Shown: positions 42,372 to 51,705 of the stretch, piece by piece | Layout: each line of letters begins with the position of its first letter | Position numbering within the stretch: the stretch's first letter is position 1 | Assembly (NCBI RefSeq): GCF_005844085.1 | Contig: NZ_VCDI01000004.1 | Location: 310,001 to 374,000 of the forward strand | Source: Lichenicoccus roseus | GTDB lineage: Bacteria; Pseudomonadota; Alphaproteobacteria; Acetobacterales; Acetobacteraceae | Length of the DNA: 64,000 nucleotides | Direction of reading: 5' to 3' | Translations under genes and position numbers: made by a program | Notes under the pieces: generated by a model | The model's input: only the letters and a program-made list of their open reading frames with translations | Told to the model about the DNA's origin: nothing | Databases searched by the model: none

Positions 42372-43490
42372 CTAGGCGCTCAATCCGTGCGCCACGGCCA
42401 GACCGGTCTCATCGTCGAATATATGGATAGCGTCACGGGGGATCCGCAAGACCACCTGGCTGCCGACTCCGGCTTCCACATGCCGGTCCGCCACCGCGAT
42501 CAGGAAGCAGCCGCCGATGCCGATGCCGGCATGGCTGTGATCACCCAGCCAGTGGTTGGACAACACCTCGCCAGGGATCAATGCGTCGCTGCCGCCCGCA
42601 GCTCCGTTGCCGGGCGCGCCGAGATGCACCCGGTGCGGCCGTATGCCGATGCTCAGCCGGCGCCGCCCGGCGAACTCGCCGGGCTGGCAGGGAATGCGGA
42701 ATGCCGGTGTACCGCGCTCGTCCAGCACCACCAGCTCGCCCCCGCCGACCTCGGCGGTATAGAGGTTCATCGGTGGCTCGCCGATGAACGACGCCACGAA
42801 CAGGTTGGCCGGCCGCTCGCGCAGATCCTCCGGCGTGCCGAACTGCTGCAGCAGGCCCTTGTCCATCACCGCGACCCGGTCGGACAACGCAATCGCCTCG
42901 GTCTGGTCGTGGGTCACGATCACCGTGGTCATACGATGCAGCGTCATGTGGTCCTTGATGCGTGCCCGCAGCAGCGCACGCAGCTGTGGCTCGAGCTGCG
43001 ACATCGGCTCGTCGAGCAGGTAGGCGGACGCATCGCGCACCAGAGCACGGGCCAGGCTGACGCGCTGCTGCTGGCCGCCGGAGAGGTTGGGCGGGAACTT
43101 CTCCAGCATCGGCCCGAGCTCGAGCATGTCGGACACCGCCTTGACGCGACGGTCGATCTCCGCCTTGGCCGTACGTCCGCGCAGCAGCGAGAAGGCGATG
43201 TTGTCGCGCACCTTCAGCGGCGGATACAGCGCGTAGCCCTCGAACGCCATTGCCACGTTGCGCTCGGACGGCTTCAGCCGGTTGATCACCGTATCGCCGA
43301 TCCTGATGGTGCCGCTGGTGACGCTTTCGAATCCCGCCACCATGCGCAGGGTCGAGGTCTTGCCGCAGCCGGACGAGCCGAGCAGTGCGATGATCTCGCC
43401 GTCCTTGATCGCCATCGACACGTCGTCGACCGAGCGCTCGCTGGAGCCGGGATAGACCTTGCTGACGTCGGTGAGCGTGAGGGTGCTCAT
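42372..43490 (-). CDS. CUT1 ABC transporter ATPase (second of two)
   Basis: A 372-residue ATPase of the MalK/UgpC type: Walker A GSSGCGKT, signature [15 protein letters not shown], Walker B AYLLDEP and switch region [10 protein letters not shown], followed by a C-terminal regulatory OB-like domain. Two positions are unusual: the Q-loop reads AFEGYALYP (Glu for Gln) and the D-loop reads MSQLEPQ (Glu for Asp). Together with the altered motifs of its partner this suggests an asymmetric ATPase heterodimer, like the GlpS/GlpT pair of glycerol importers. Its start overlaps the partner's stop (ATGA). Confidence 0.92.
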   Translation of the reverse strand: MSTLTLTDVSKVYPGSSERSVDDVSMAIKDGEIIALLGSSGCGKTSTLRMVAGFESVTSGTIRIGDTVINRLKPSERNVAMAFEGYALYPPLKVRDNIAFSLLRGRTAKAEIDRRVKAVSDMLELGPMLEKFPPNLSGGQQQRVSLARALVRDASAYLLDEPMSQLEPQLRALLRARIKDHMTLHRMTTVIVTHDQTEAIALSDRVAVMDKGLLQQFGTPEDLRERPANLFVASFIGEPPMNLYTAEVGGGELVVLDERGTPAFRIPCQPGEFAGRRRLSIGIRPHRVHLGAPGNGAAGGSDALIPGEVLSNHWLGDHSHAGIGIGGCFLIAVADRHVEAGVGSQVVLRIPRDAIHIFDDETGLAVAHGLSA

Positions 43491-44623
43491 CGCGCCAGCT
43501 CCGGACGCAGCGCAGGCTCGGCCAGGCGTGCCCCGGTACGGGTCTCGAAGAAATGCGCCCGCTCGATATCCAGGGTGGCCCAGGCGCGACGGCGACCACG
43601 TCCGATGCCGTCATGAGCGTTGCCTGCCGACGGCTCGATCTGCTCCGATTGCGGGCGGCTCGCAAAGATTTCGGTACCGTCATCGGCGCGCAGCAGCATC
43701 ACCTGGCGGTCGTTGAGCGGCGTCACCGCATCGATCTCCACCGGAACCGCCCCCGCCACCGGCTCCAGGCTGACCGCGACATCCTCCGGTCGCACACCAA
43801 GCACGCAGTCCGACGCCACCGTGTTGGAGCGGCGGACCGGCAGCGCCACGCTGTTCGAGGCGACACGCAGTTCAGCCGCGCCATCGCGCCGCGCGTCGAG
43901 CAGGTTGATCGGCGGATCACCGAACAGGCGGGCGATGCGGCTGTCGGCCGGCCGGTTGTAGATCGTCTCCGGCGAGCCGATCTGGGTGAAGCGGCCGTCG
44001 CCAAGCACCGCGATGCGGTCGCCGAGCGCCATCGCCTCCTTGTAGTCCTGGGTTACGTAGATCACCGTGGTGTCACGCGCGCGCAGCAGCCGCGGCAGTT
44101 CAAGCCGCATCTCGTAGCGCACCTTGGCATCGACGTTGCGCAGCGGATCGTCCAGCAGCAGCATCGAAGGCTCGCCGACGAGGGCACGCGCCAGCGCCGT
44201 GCGTTGCTTCTGTCCGTTCGACAGTGCCTTCGGCAAGTGCGTGATGACGTGGTCGATGCGCAGCAGGTTGGCGGCGCCATGCACCCGGCCGTCGAGCTCC
44301 GCCCGCGCCATGCCGCGCGACCGCAGGGGGCTCGCGATGTTCTCGTATGCCGTCATGTGCGGATAGAGCGCGAAGTTCTGGAACGCCATGCCGATATCGC
44401 GCCGGTCCGGCGCATCACGCGTGATGTCGGCGCCACCCAGCACCACGCGCCCGCGATCCGGCAGCACCATGCCGGCGATCAGCCGCAGCAGCACGGTCTT
44501 GCCGGCGCCGGACGGCCCGAACACCACCAGGAATTCGCCGCGCTCCACCTCGAAGGACAGGTCGCGTATGACCTCGTTCCTGCGATACGCCTTCGAGAGC
44601 GCCTCGACCGACAGATACGCCAT
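43487..44623 (-). CDS. CUT1 ABC transporter ATPase (first of two)
   Basis: A 378-residue ATPase with Walker A GPSGAGKT, a normal Q-loop AFQNFALYP, but signature LSNGQKQRTALARAL (Asn for Gly) and Walker B MLLLDDPLRNVDAK, with Asp where most transporters have the catalytic Glu. The C-terminal domain is MalK-like (LGVRPEDVAVSLE). The motif set resembles GlpS-type ATPases of polyol/glycerol importers. I start at ATG 44623; the frame runs on upstream only across the permease gene. It ends overlapping the second ATPase gene. Confidence 0.92.
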   Translation of the reverse strand: MAYLSVEALSKAYRRNEVIRDLSFEVERGEFLVVFGPSGAGKTVLLRLIAGMVLPDRGRVVLGGADITRDAPDRRDIGMAFQNFALYPHMTAYENIASPLRSRGMARAELDGRVHGAANLLRIDHVITHLPKALSNGQKQRTALARALVGEPSMLLLDDPLRNVDAKVRYEMRLELPRLLRARDTTVIYVTQDYKEAMALGDRIAVLGDGRFTQIGSPETIYNRPADSRIARLFGDPPINLLDARRDGAAELRVASNSVALPVRRSNTVASDCVLGVRPEDVAVSLEPVAGAVPVEIDAVTPLNDRQVMLLRADDGTEIFASRPQSEQIEPSAGNAHDGIGRGRRRAWATLDIERAHFFETRTGARLAEPALRPELAR

Positions 44624-44631
44624 CGTCTGCC

Positions 44632-45483
44632 TCACCCCTTGATGGCGCCGAGGGACAGGCCTTCGACGAGATAGCGTTGGGTAAATATAGCCAGCACCAG
44701 GGTCGGGATCACCGACAGCACCAGGGCCGCCGCGATCTGGCCGTACTCGATGCCGGACGCGGTGATGAAGGCAAGCGCGCCCACCGTCACCGGCTGAACG
44801 TCCGACGACCCCAGGATCAAAGCGAAGATGAAATTGTTCCAGGCGAAGATGAAGGACAGCAGGCCGGCGGCGGCGATGCCCGGACGCGCCAGCGGGATCG
44901 AGATTTTGAAGAAGGTGGCAAGCCAGCCATGGCCGTCGAGCCGGTAGGCCAGCTCGATATCCTCCGACACGTCCTCGAAATAGCCGCGCACGATCCATAG
45001 CACCAGCGGCAGGGTGATCAGCTGGTACACCCAGACCAGGCCGAAATAGGTGTCGTACAGATGCAGGGTCTGGAAGTATCCGAGCAGTGGCAGCAACACC
45101 AGCAGCGGCGGCGCGAAGCGGAACGACAGCAGGGTGAACGCCATGTCCTCGCCGCCACGGAACTTGTAGCGCGCGAACGCATACGCGGCCGGCACGCCCA
45201 GGATCAGCGAGACCACCACCGAGCATACCGACAGGATCACGCTGTTGAGCAGGTTGTGCATGTAGTCGATCTGCACGTTGCCTGAACTGGTCGAAAGATG
45301 GCCGGAGATCAGCGCCAGGTAGTTGCGCAGCGTGGGGACGAAGAACGGCGACGGCGGCGAGCGCAGGATGTCGACGTTCGTCATGAACGACATCAGCACC
45401 ACCCACAGCAGCGGGAACAGAAAGAACAGTCCCACCATCACCATCAGGACGATGCGGAGCGCGCGTAGAAGCTGCGACGACAT
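44632..45483 (-). CDS. CUT1 ABC transporter permease (MalG-like)
   Basis: A 283-residue permease with six membrane helices. The cytoplasmic EAA loop that docks the ATPase reads EDIELAYRLDGHGWLATFFK then ISIPLARPGI. The protein begins with a basic residue-poor helix (IVLMVMVGLFFLFPLLWVVL). It pairs with the preceding permease to form the channel of the CUT1 polyol/sugar importer. Nine bases separate its stop region from the first ATPase gene. Confidence 0.93.
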   Translation of the reverse strand: MSSQLLRALRIVLMVMVGLFFLFPLLWVVLMSFMTNVDILRSPPSPFFVPTLRNYLALISGHLSTSSGNVQIDYMHNLLNSVILSVCSVVVSLILGVPAAYAFARYKFRGGEDMAFTLLSFRFAPPLLVLLPLLGYFQTLHLYDTYFGLVWVYQLITLPLVLWIVRGYFEDVSEDIELAYRLDGHGWLATFFKISIPLARPGIAAAGLLSFIFAWNNFIFALILGSSDVQPVTVGALAFITASGIEYGQIAAALVLSVIPTLVLAIFTQRYLVEGLSLGAIKG

Positions 45484-45495
45484 TCCGGCGTCTCC

Positions 45496-46428
45496 TCAGG
45501 CCATGCCGTGCGCACGCTCGCGCAGGCGAGTCCAGTTCTTCATGAACACGGTAGTCAGCGCATAGGTGATCGCCCACAGCACCATCAGGATTGCCGACGA
45601 GCGCCCGACATCGGTGAAGGTGAAGGCCTGCAGGTAGGCCTGCACCTGGAACACCAGCAGCGTGTCGCCGGGGCCGCCCTGGGTCATCGCATAGATGATG
45701 TCGAACTGCTGGATGCTGTCGAGCATGCGGAACAGGCTTGCCGTCAGGAGATAGGGCAGCAGCATCGGCAGCAGGATGCGGAAGAACACGAAGGTCCCGG
45801 GCACGCCGTCAAGTTCCGCCGCCTCGAACGGCTGCCGCGGCAGGCCGCGCAACCCGGCCAGCAGCAGGATGGCGATGAACGGGGTGTAGACCCAGACATC
45901 GACCAGTACGACGGTGAACAAGGCAGTGTTCGGTGACGCGCCCCAGCGGAAGTCATGGAAGCCGAGCAGCGAGACGAGATACGACAGCACGCCGAAGTTC
46001 GAGTTGGTCATCAGCTTCCACATCAGCGCCGCGATGGCAGGCGCCACCATCAACGGGAGGATGAGAAGAACGGAGAGCAGGTTGGTGATCAGCGAACGCC
46101 GCCACAGCAGCAGCGCGATGCCGAGCCCGAGCAACAATTCAACGCCCACGGTCAGCACGGTGTAGGCCAGCGAGACATACACCGTGTGCCAGAAGCTCGA
46201 ACTCCGGAACAGGCTTACGAAATTGCCGAACCAGATGAACCGCCGCCCCATCGGGAAGGCAAGGTTGTAACGCTGCAGCGAGTACAGCACGGCGGTGATG
46301 AACGGGACCAGGATGCCGATGCATACCAGCAGCGCCGGCATGCTCAGCAGGTAGGGCAGCACCCGCGCGGAAACAGTGAACCGGCCTTTCTGACGCCGCT
46401 CGATCGGAGGGTAGGTGACGGCGTCCAT
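45496..46428 (-). CDS. CUT1 ABC transporter permease (MalF-like)
   Basis: A 310-residue permease. The first helix is LPYLLSMPALLVCIGILVPF, and the ATPase-docking loop reads QPFEAAELDGVPGTFVFFRI followed by LLPMLLPYL, a good EAA motif. Six helices are visible. It lies between the substrate-binding protein gene (18 bases) and the MalG-like gene (12 bases), giving the standard order binding protein, two permeases, ATPases. Confidence 0.93.
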   Translation of the reverse strand: MDAVTYPPIERRQKGRFTVSARVLPYLLSMPALLVCIGILVPFITAVLYSLQRYNLAFPMGRRFIWFGNFVSLFRSSSFWHTVYVSLAYTVLTVGVELLLGLGIALLLWRRSLITNLLSVLLILPLMVAPAIAALMWKLMTNSNFGVLSYLVSLLGFHDFRWGASPNTALFTVVLVDVWVYTPFIAILLLAGLRGLPRQPFEAAELDGVPGTFVFFRILLPMLLPYLLTASLFRMLDSIQQFDIIYAMTQGGPGDTLLVFQVQAYLQAFTFTDVGRSSAILMVLWAITYALTTVFMKNWTRLRERAHGMA

Positions 46429-46446
46429 GCGGGTGCCCTTGGCTGC

Positions 46447-47886
46447 CTAGTCGGTAATGCCGGCGTTGCTGAGCTGGCTCTTGATATCCGCGGCCAGTTG
46501 GTCGAGGCCGTCCTCCACCGAGACTTGGTTCGAATACATCTTCTGCAGCGCCGCCGCCCAGTTGGTGGTCACGTTGAAGAACAGTGGCTGCGGGGTGAAA
46601 TAGATCTTGGCGCCCGGCGAGGACGCGGCGAACTGATCCAGGAAGCCGGGATAGCCCTGCATGCGCGTCTTGAAGTCCTGGTTGTCCCAGACGACCTGGC
46701 GCGTCGGGTCGATCAGGTCGGCCTTGGTGGCGCCCAGCGTGAGCTGCTGCGTGCTGGTCGCCCACTGCATCAGCTTCCACGCGGCCTGCTGCTGGCGCGA
46801 GAAGTTGCTCATCGCCAGCGACCATATCCAGACATTCGGAGTCGGCCGGCTGGCCTCCGGATTGGGCGTGAAGGCATGGTAGACGATGTTGCCGGCTTCC
46901 TTGGTGCCCCTCTCCTGGAAGAACGCCGCGCTGTCGGCGTCGTACACCATCGCCGAGGTGCCGCCGCCGAGATCGTTGGCAACCTCGTACCAGGTGTAGG
47001 TAGTCCAGTTCTTCGGACCGCCTTTCTGCAGCATCTCGATCCACAGCTTGGTGAAAGCCTTTGATTCCTTGCTGTTCATCGCCGGCACCAGCTTGCCGCT
47101 GCTGGTGTCGAAGTCCTTCGCGCCATAGTTGCTGTAGGCGGACAGGAAGCCGGCATGGATGGTCGCCCAGGAGCGGCTGCCACGGGCGCCGATACCGTAA
47201 ACTCCGGGAATATCCTTCGAGATCTTGGCCGCCATCTCGATCAGGTGCGGCAGGTCCTTCGGCGGCTCCATGTGCGCCTGCTCGAGGATCCGCTTGTTGT
47301 AGGCGATCGAGTTCAACTCCCACGCCCAGGGCAGTGCCCACTGCTTGGCGGTCGGGCTGCCCAGCGCCTCGCCCGGAACGCCGCTCCAGGCGGTTGATGC
47401 GCGCAGGTTGGGAAGGATGCCGTCCCAGTCATAGTCGGGCGAGGTCTCGGCCGGGTCGTTGATGAACTTCTTGAGGTCGACCAGCCAGCCGGCCGGACCG
47501 TACTGCCAGGTCTGGTAGGCACCCGACATGAACAGATCGTAGGTGGTCGACTTGCTCGACAGCGCCGCGGTGACCTTGTCGAAATACACGTCCTCGGGAA
47601 ACACATCGTAGGTGACGTCGATGCCAGTCAGCGTCTTGAAGCTGTCGATGTTCTTGAGCAGAGCATCCGTATAGGGATGCTTGTTCATCAGCAGCTTGAT
47701 CGACTTGCCCTTCTGCGCCATCCAGTCATAGGACGTCGCCGCAAGCGCGCTCGTCTGCATGCGGTTGAGCAGCATGGTGGTCGCCGCGGCGCCGATGCCG
47801 AGCTGGCCCATGCGCGTCAGCATGTCGCGCCGGTTCATGCGCCCGGCGGCAAACGCCTTCAGCGTGTCGTTGATCTTGTCGGTCAT
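46447..47886 (-). CDS. CUT1 ABC transporter substrate-binding protein
   Basis: A 479-residue family 1 solute-binding protein. The N-terminus contains MNRRDMLTRMGQLGIGAAAT, a twin-arginine-like signal, ending near ALA. The mature lobe starts KSIKLLMNKHPYTDALLKNI and contains YDLFMSGAYQTWQYGPAGWL and LPWAWELNSIAYNKRIL, typical of sugar- and polyol-binding proteins. A strong AGGGAGGGG precedes the ATG. A 130-base gap with a stem-loop separates it from the CUT2 genes upstream, so it may also have a separate promoter. Confidence 0.92.
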   Translation of the reverse strand: MTDKINDTLKAFAAGRMNRRDMLTRMGQLGIGAAATTMLLNRMQTSALAATSYDWMAQKGKSIKLLMNKHPYTDALLKNIDSFKTLTGIDVTYDVFPEDVYFDKVTAALSSKSTTYDLFMSGAYQTWQYGPAGWLVDLKKFINDPAETSPDYDWDGILPNLRASTAWSGVPGEALGSPTAKQWALPWAWELNSIAYNKRILEQAHMEPPKDLPHLIEMAAKISKDIPGVYGIGARGSRSWATIHAGFLSAYSNYGAKDFDTSSGKLVPAMNSKESKAFTKLWIEMLQKGGPKNWTTYTWYEVANDLGGGTSAMVYDADSAAFFQERGTKEAGNIVYHAFTPNPEASRPTPNVWIWSLAMSNFSRQQQAAWKLMQWATSTQQLTLGATKADLIDPTRQVVWDNQDFKTRMQGYPGFLDQFAASSPGAKIYFTPQPLFFNVTTNWAAALQKMYSNQVSVEDGLDQLAADIKSQLSNAGITD

Positions 47887-47974
47887 GGTCGGCTTCCCCT
47901 CCCTGTTTTTATTATTGAAGCAGAATGTACCCGAACCACGCCGGCGGCAACCGGTGCAGCCTGGAGAGCCTGAC

Positions 47975-47999
47975 CGGCCCACATCGTCGATGCGGGCCG
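47975..47999 (-). other. Intercistronic stem-loop between the two importers
   Basis: Two 11-base arms, CGGCCCGCATC and GATGTGGGCCG on the minus strand, pair with one G-U wobble around a three-base loop. No T-run follows, so it is more likely an mRNA-stabilising or attenuating hairpin than a terminator. It lies just after the CUT2 binding-protein stop. Confidence 0.55.
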
Positions 48000-48016
48000 A
48001 TGCAGCCTCGCGGCGC

Positions 48017-48979
48017 CTATCGCCTGAGCGTGAATGCCGAGACGTAGCGCGACGTGTTCGCCTTGGTGATGAGGACACAATTGAACAGCTGCTTCTCGTT
48101 CGCCACGCCGGTCTTGCCGGTCTTGAGGAAGTTGTCCGCCTCGTCGACCGCTTTCGCCGAGAAGATCGCGACCGGCTGGAGCACGGTATATTGCAGCTCG
48201 CCCGCCTTGATCGCCGCAACCGCATCGGGAGAGCCGTCGAAGCCGCCCACCTTGATGCTCGAGAGCTTGCCGGCCTCCTTCAGGGCCGCGATGGCGCCAA
48301 GCGCCATTTCGTCATTGCCGCTGATCACGCCGGTGATGTCGGGATGCGCCTGCAGCAGGTTCTGCATCTTGTCGTGCCCCTGGGTCCTGTCCCAGTTGGC
48401 GACCTGGGAGCCGACCTTGGCGAGGCCGGAATACTGGCTGAGCACCGTCTCGTACCCGTTCGAGCGTGTGGCGGCGTTGTTGTCGGACGGCGAGCCCAGC
48501 AGTTCGACGTAGTTCGCCTTCTGGCCCAGGTCCTTCACCCAGCGCTGCGCCCCGAGGGCGGCCCCCTGGGCGTTGTTGGAGACCAGCTGCGCCTTGGCCA
48601 GGCCGGACTGGTTGATCTCCGCGTTCACCAGGATCACCGGGATATTGGCCGCGATGGCCTTCTTGACGGCGCCGACCGACCCGCTGGCGTTGGCCGGATC
48701 AAGGATGATCGCGACCGCCCGGTTGGTGATGGCGGTGTCGATCAGGTTGCTCTCGGTGTTGGTGTCGCCCTTCGAGGCGCTGACGCTCGCCTTGTAGCCG
48801 AGCTTCTCGGCCTCGGCAGCCGCGACCTTGCCCTCGGTCAGCCAATATGGATTGGACGGATCGTTGACGATGATCGCCATCAGTCCGCCCGCCGCCTTGG
48901 CCGGTGCCGCGACACCCGGGATTGCAGGTGCGGCAAGCGTGAGCGCGGACATCAGCGCGAGTGTCTTGATTCTAGTCAA
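48017..48979 (-). CDS. CUT2 ABC transporter substrate-binding protein (RbsB-like)
   Basis: A 320-residue periplasmic binding protein. After a signal peptide (about to AKA) the mature chain has MAIIVNDPSNPYWLTEGKVA, AIILDPANASGSVGAVKKAI, VILVNAEINQSG and GFDGSPDAVAAIKAGELQYT, the two-lobe pattern of ribose/polyol-binding proteins. The start is TTG 48979: AAGGGAGA lies six bases before it, whereas the first ATG (48952) has no ribosome-binding site and cuts the signal peptide short. It is upstream of a stable intercistronic hairpin. Confidence 0.92.
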   Translation of the reverse strand: MTRIKTLALMSALTLAAPAIPGVAAPAKAAGGLMAIIVNDPSNPYWLTEGKVAAAEAEKLGYKASVSASKGDTNTESNLIDTAITNRAVAIILDPANASGSVGAVKKAIAANIPVILVNAEINQSGLAKAQLVSNNAQGAALGAQRWVKDLGQKANYVELLGSPSDNNAATRSNGYETVLSQYSGLAKVGSQVANWDRTQGHDKMQNLLQAHPDITGVISGNDEMALGAIAALKEAGKLSSIKVGGFDGSPDAVAAIKAGELQYTVLQPVAIFSAKAVDEADNFLKTGKTGVANEKQLFNCVLITKANTSRYVSAFTLRR

Positions 48980-48985
48980 CTTGGT

Positions 48986-48993
48986 TCTCCCTT
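48986..48993 (-). promoter_or_regulatory. Ribosome-binding site deciding a TTG start
   Basis: AAGGGAGA on the minus strand, six bases before TTG 48979, a near-ideal Shine-Dalgarno sequence that selects the TTG over the later ATG. Confidence 0.7.
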
Positions 48994-49041
48994 GGACGCG
49001 ATAGCGAGTAGTTTGGTTGATCTTCGCCGGGACGCACGGCG

Positions 49042-50127
49042 TCAGCCGGCTGGCGGAACCGGGATCGCTTTTCCCGGCACCGCCTTGGGACGACGCTGAT
49101 ACTGCACGGCGTTCAGGAGCACGGCCAGGACGATCACGGCGCCCGTGAACACGGTCTGCCAATACGACGAGATCCCGATGATCACCAGCCCGTCGGACAG
49201 GAAGCCGATGACGAAGGCGCCGAGCAGCGTTCCCCGGACATTGCCACGGCCACCGGTGAGCGCCGCGCCACCGATCACGACGGCCGCGATCGCCGTCAAC
49301 TCGTAGGACAACCCAGCCGTCGGGCCTGCGGACGTCAATTGCGAGGACAGGATCAGGCCGGCGGCCGCGGCGCAGATACCGGACAGGACATAGACCGATA
49401 CCTGGACGGTCTTGACCGGAACACCGGAAAGTTCGGCGGCGCGCTCGTTGCCGCCGGATGCGTAGAGCCAGCGCCCGAAGGCGGTCCGGCTGAGCATCGT
49501 GTTGGCGCACAGCGAGACGACGATCAGCACCAACACGCCGACCGGGACCCCGAGCAGATGGTTGAAGCCAAGCCAGTTGAAGCCGGTATTGCCGAGCGCC
49601 GGCCTGCCGCCGAGATTGTTGTAGGTCAGGCCGTTGGTAATCAGCAACGCTGCGCCGCGTGCGACATACATGACGCCGAGAGTCGCGACGAACGCCGGCA
49701 CCTTGAAACGCGCAACCAGAACGCCGTTGATCAGGCCAACGAAGCCGCCGAGCAGGCAGGTCAGCACGACCACGACCCATACCGGCGGATACAGCACGAT
49801 CCCGAGCGCATCCAGGGTCACGCCCTGCATCAGGAACCCGGCGATCACTCCCGAGAGCCCGAGCGTCGAGCCGACCGAAAGATCGATGCCGCCATTCAGG
49901 ATGACGAGCAGCATCCCGATCGCCAGGATCCCGAAGATGGCGACATGGGACGCCATCGTCAGGAAATTGCCGAGCGAGAAATAGTATGGCGACAGGATCG
50001 AGAACACGAGGACGATCACGATCAGGGCGAAGAAGGCGCGACCCTCCAGCAGCAGCCGGCCGATCTCCAGGTTCCTCGCCGGCGGCGTGGCGCCCGCACG
50101 TCCCGGAGACACGCTTGTTTCACTCAT
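49042..50127 (-). CDS. CUT2 ABC transporter permease (RbsC-like)
   Basis: A 361-residue permease with eight to ten membrane helices. Family markers include LVILNGGIDLSVGSTLGLSG, VPAFVATLGVMYVARGAAL, GRWLYASGGNERAAELSGV and AIAAVVIGGAALTGGRGNV. It forms the homodimeric channel of the ribose-type importer with the RbsA-like ATPase encoded 36 bases upstream. The short N-terminal tail is cytoplasmic and charged. Confidence 0.94.
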   Translation of the reverse strand: MSETSVSPGRAGATPPARNLEIGRLLLEGRAFFALIVIVLVFSILSPYYFSLGNFLTMASHVAIFGILAIGMLLVILNGGIDLSVGSTLGLSGVIAGFLMQGVTLDALGIVLYPPVWVVVVLTCLLGGFVGLINGVLVARFKVPAFVATLGVMYVARGAALLITNGLTYNNLGGRPALGNTGFNWLGFNHLLGVPVGVLVLIVVSLCANTMLSRTAFGRWLYASGGNERAAELSGVPVKTVQVSVYVLSGICAAAAGLILSSQLTSAGPTAGLSYELTAIAAVVIGGAALTGGRGNVRGTLLGAFVIGFLSDGLVIIGISSYWQTVFTGAVIVLAVLLNAVQYQRRPKAVPGKAIPVPPAG

Positions 50128-50163
50128 GGGAAGGCCCTCGGCTTGCGTGGCTGGCTTTGCGTG

Positions 50164-51705
50164 TCAGTGGACAACGGCTTCGCCCGAGGCGGCCATGATT
50201 TCCTCCTTCAGGACCTCGGGGCCGAACTCCGCCGAAATCTTGCCCCGGCGCATCACGATGATCCGGTGCGCGACGCTCAGGCACTCCTGGACCTCCGATG
50301 TCGAGTAGACGACGGCCAGCCCCTGCCTGGCCTTCTCGCCCAGCAGACGGAAGACCTCGGCCTTCGCGCCGATATCGATGCCCCGGCTCGGCTCGTCGAG
50401 CAGGATGGCCTTCGGGTCGGTCGCCAGCATCTTGCCGATGACGACCTTCTGCTGGTTGCCGCCCGACAGCGAGCCGATCGTGGCGGAGCCGCCGGCGGTC
50501 TTGATGTGCACGTCGCGTATCGACGCCTCGACCAGCTTCCGTTCCCGGACGCGCGACGTGAGCATGCCCTTGACGAACGACCGGATGCTGGCAAGCGACA
50601 GGTTCTCGCCGACCGACATCGTCTGTACCAGCCCGTCGCGCTGCCGGTCCTCCGGGACCAGCACAAGTCCGCGACTGATCCGCTCGGCGATGCTCAGGCC
50701 CTTCAGCGGCCGGTCCCGCAGAAGCACCTCGCCGGATGCGATCGGCACCCGTCCGGCAACCGCTTCGAGCAGCTCGGTGCGCCCGGCGCCCATCAGGCCA
50801 TAGATGCAGACGATCTCGCCGGCACGGACATCGAGCGACAGATGATCGACCACCAGGTTGTGCGACTTCGTGGCGTCGGCGACGCAGAGGTCGCGTATGG
50901 AGAGAGTGACGTCGCCAAACGCGTAGCCGGTCGGCGGCGCGCCGCGATCGTAATGGTCGCCCACCATGTTGTGGACGATCCACTGCAGATCGATATCCTT
51001 CGCTTCCGCCGTCGCCGTGACGGTGCCGTCGCGCAGCACGACTGCGTAGTCGCTGACCTGGAGCGCCTCCTCCAGATGATGCGAGATATAGACGATCGAG
51101 ACGCCGCGGCTGGTCAGGTCGCGAATGACCTTGAACAGCACCTCGACCTCGCTGGCGCTCAGTGCCGAGGTCGGCTCGTCCATGATCAGGATGCGGGCAT
51201 CCACCGACAGCGCACGCGCGATCTCCACGATCTGCTGCTGGCCGAGGCGCAGGTCGGCGACCAGCGTCGTCGGATCGATGTCTTCCTCGAGCTCTTCCAG
51301 CAGCAGCCGCGTCTGGCGCGCTTCCTCCGCGAAATCCACGCCGGTGGCGGTGCGGATCTCGCGACCGAGAAAGATGTTGTCGCGGACGCTCAGGTTGGGG
51401 GCCAGGCTCAGCTCCTGGTGGATGATCGAGACGCCGGCATCACGCGCCTCCACGGTCGAGGCGAAGCTGACGCGCAGGCCTTCCAGCTCGATATCGCCCG
51501 AGGTCGGCGCCACCACGCCCGACAGGATCTTCATCAGCGTCGACTTGCCTGCGCCGTTCTCGCCGAACAGCGCCGTGACCTTGCCGCGATGGACATCGAA
51601 ATTGACGCCCTTCAGGGCGTGCGTGCTGCCATACAGCTTGTCGACGTTCCTGGCGGATAACACGACGCCATCCGTCGCGGCGGCCACCCCGGCTGCTGCG
51701 CTCAT
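50164..51705 (-). CDS. CUT2 ABC transporter double ATPase (RbsA-like)
   Basis: A 513-residue protein with two ATP-binding domains. The first has Walker A GENGAGKST, signature LRLGQQQIVEIARAL and Walker B ILIMDEP; the second has GLMGAGRTE in place of a normal Walker A and LSGGNQQKVVIGKML with AILLDEP. The degenerate second site is usual in RbsA/XylG proteins. It energises the CUT2 permease. Its start overlaps the DUF2291 stop by four bases (ATGA). Confidence 0.95.
   Translation of the reverse strand: MSAAAGVAAATDGVVLSARNVDKLYGSTHALKGVNFDVHRGKVTALFGENGAGKSTLMKILSGVVAPTSGDIELEGLRVSFASTVEARDAGVSIIHQELSLAPNLSVRDNIFLGREIRTATGVDFAEEARQTRLLLEELEEDIDPTTLVADLRLGQQQIVEIARALSVDARILIMDEPTSALSASEVEVLFKVIRDLTSRGVSIVYISHHLEEALQVSDYAVVLRDGTVTATAEAKDIDLQWIVHNMVGDHYDRGAPPTGYAFGDVTLSIRDLCVADATKSHNLVVDHLSLDVRAGEIVCIYGLMGAGRTELLEAVAGRVPIASGEVLLRDRPLKGLSIAERISRGLVLVPEDRQRDGLVQTMSVGENLSLASIRSFVKGMLTSRVRERKLVEASIRDVHIKTAGGSATIGSLSGGNQQKVVIGKMLATDPKAILLDEPSRGIDIGAKAEVFRLLGEKARQGLAVVYSTSEVQECLSVAHRIIVMRRGKISAEFGPEVLKEEIMAASGEAVVH

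Noticed and set aside
44624-45577. Upstream extension of the first CUT1 ATPase frame
   Set aside because: It lies entirely across the MalG-like permease gene in another frame and reads as Arg/Pro-rich nonsense; it is a GC-driven open frame.
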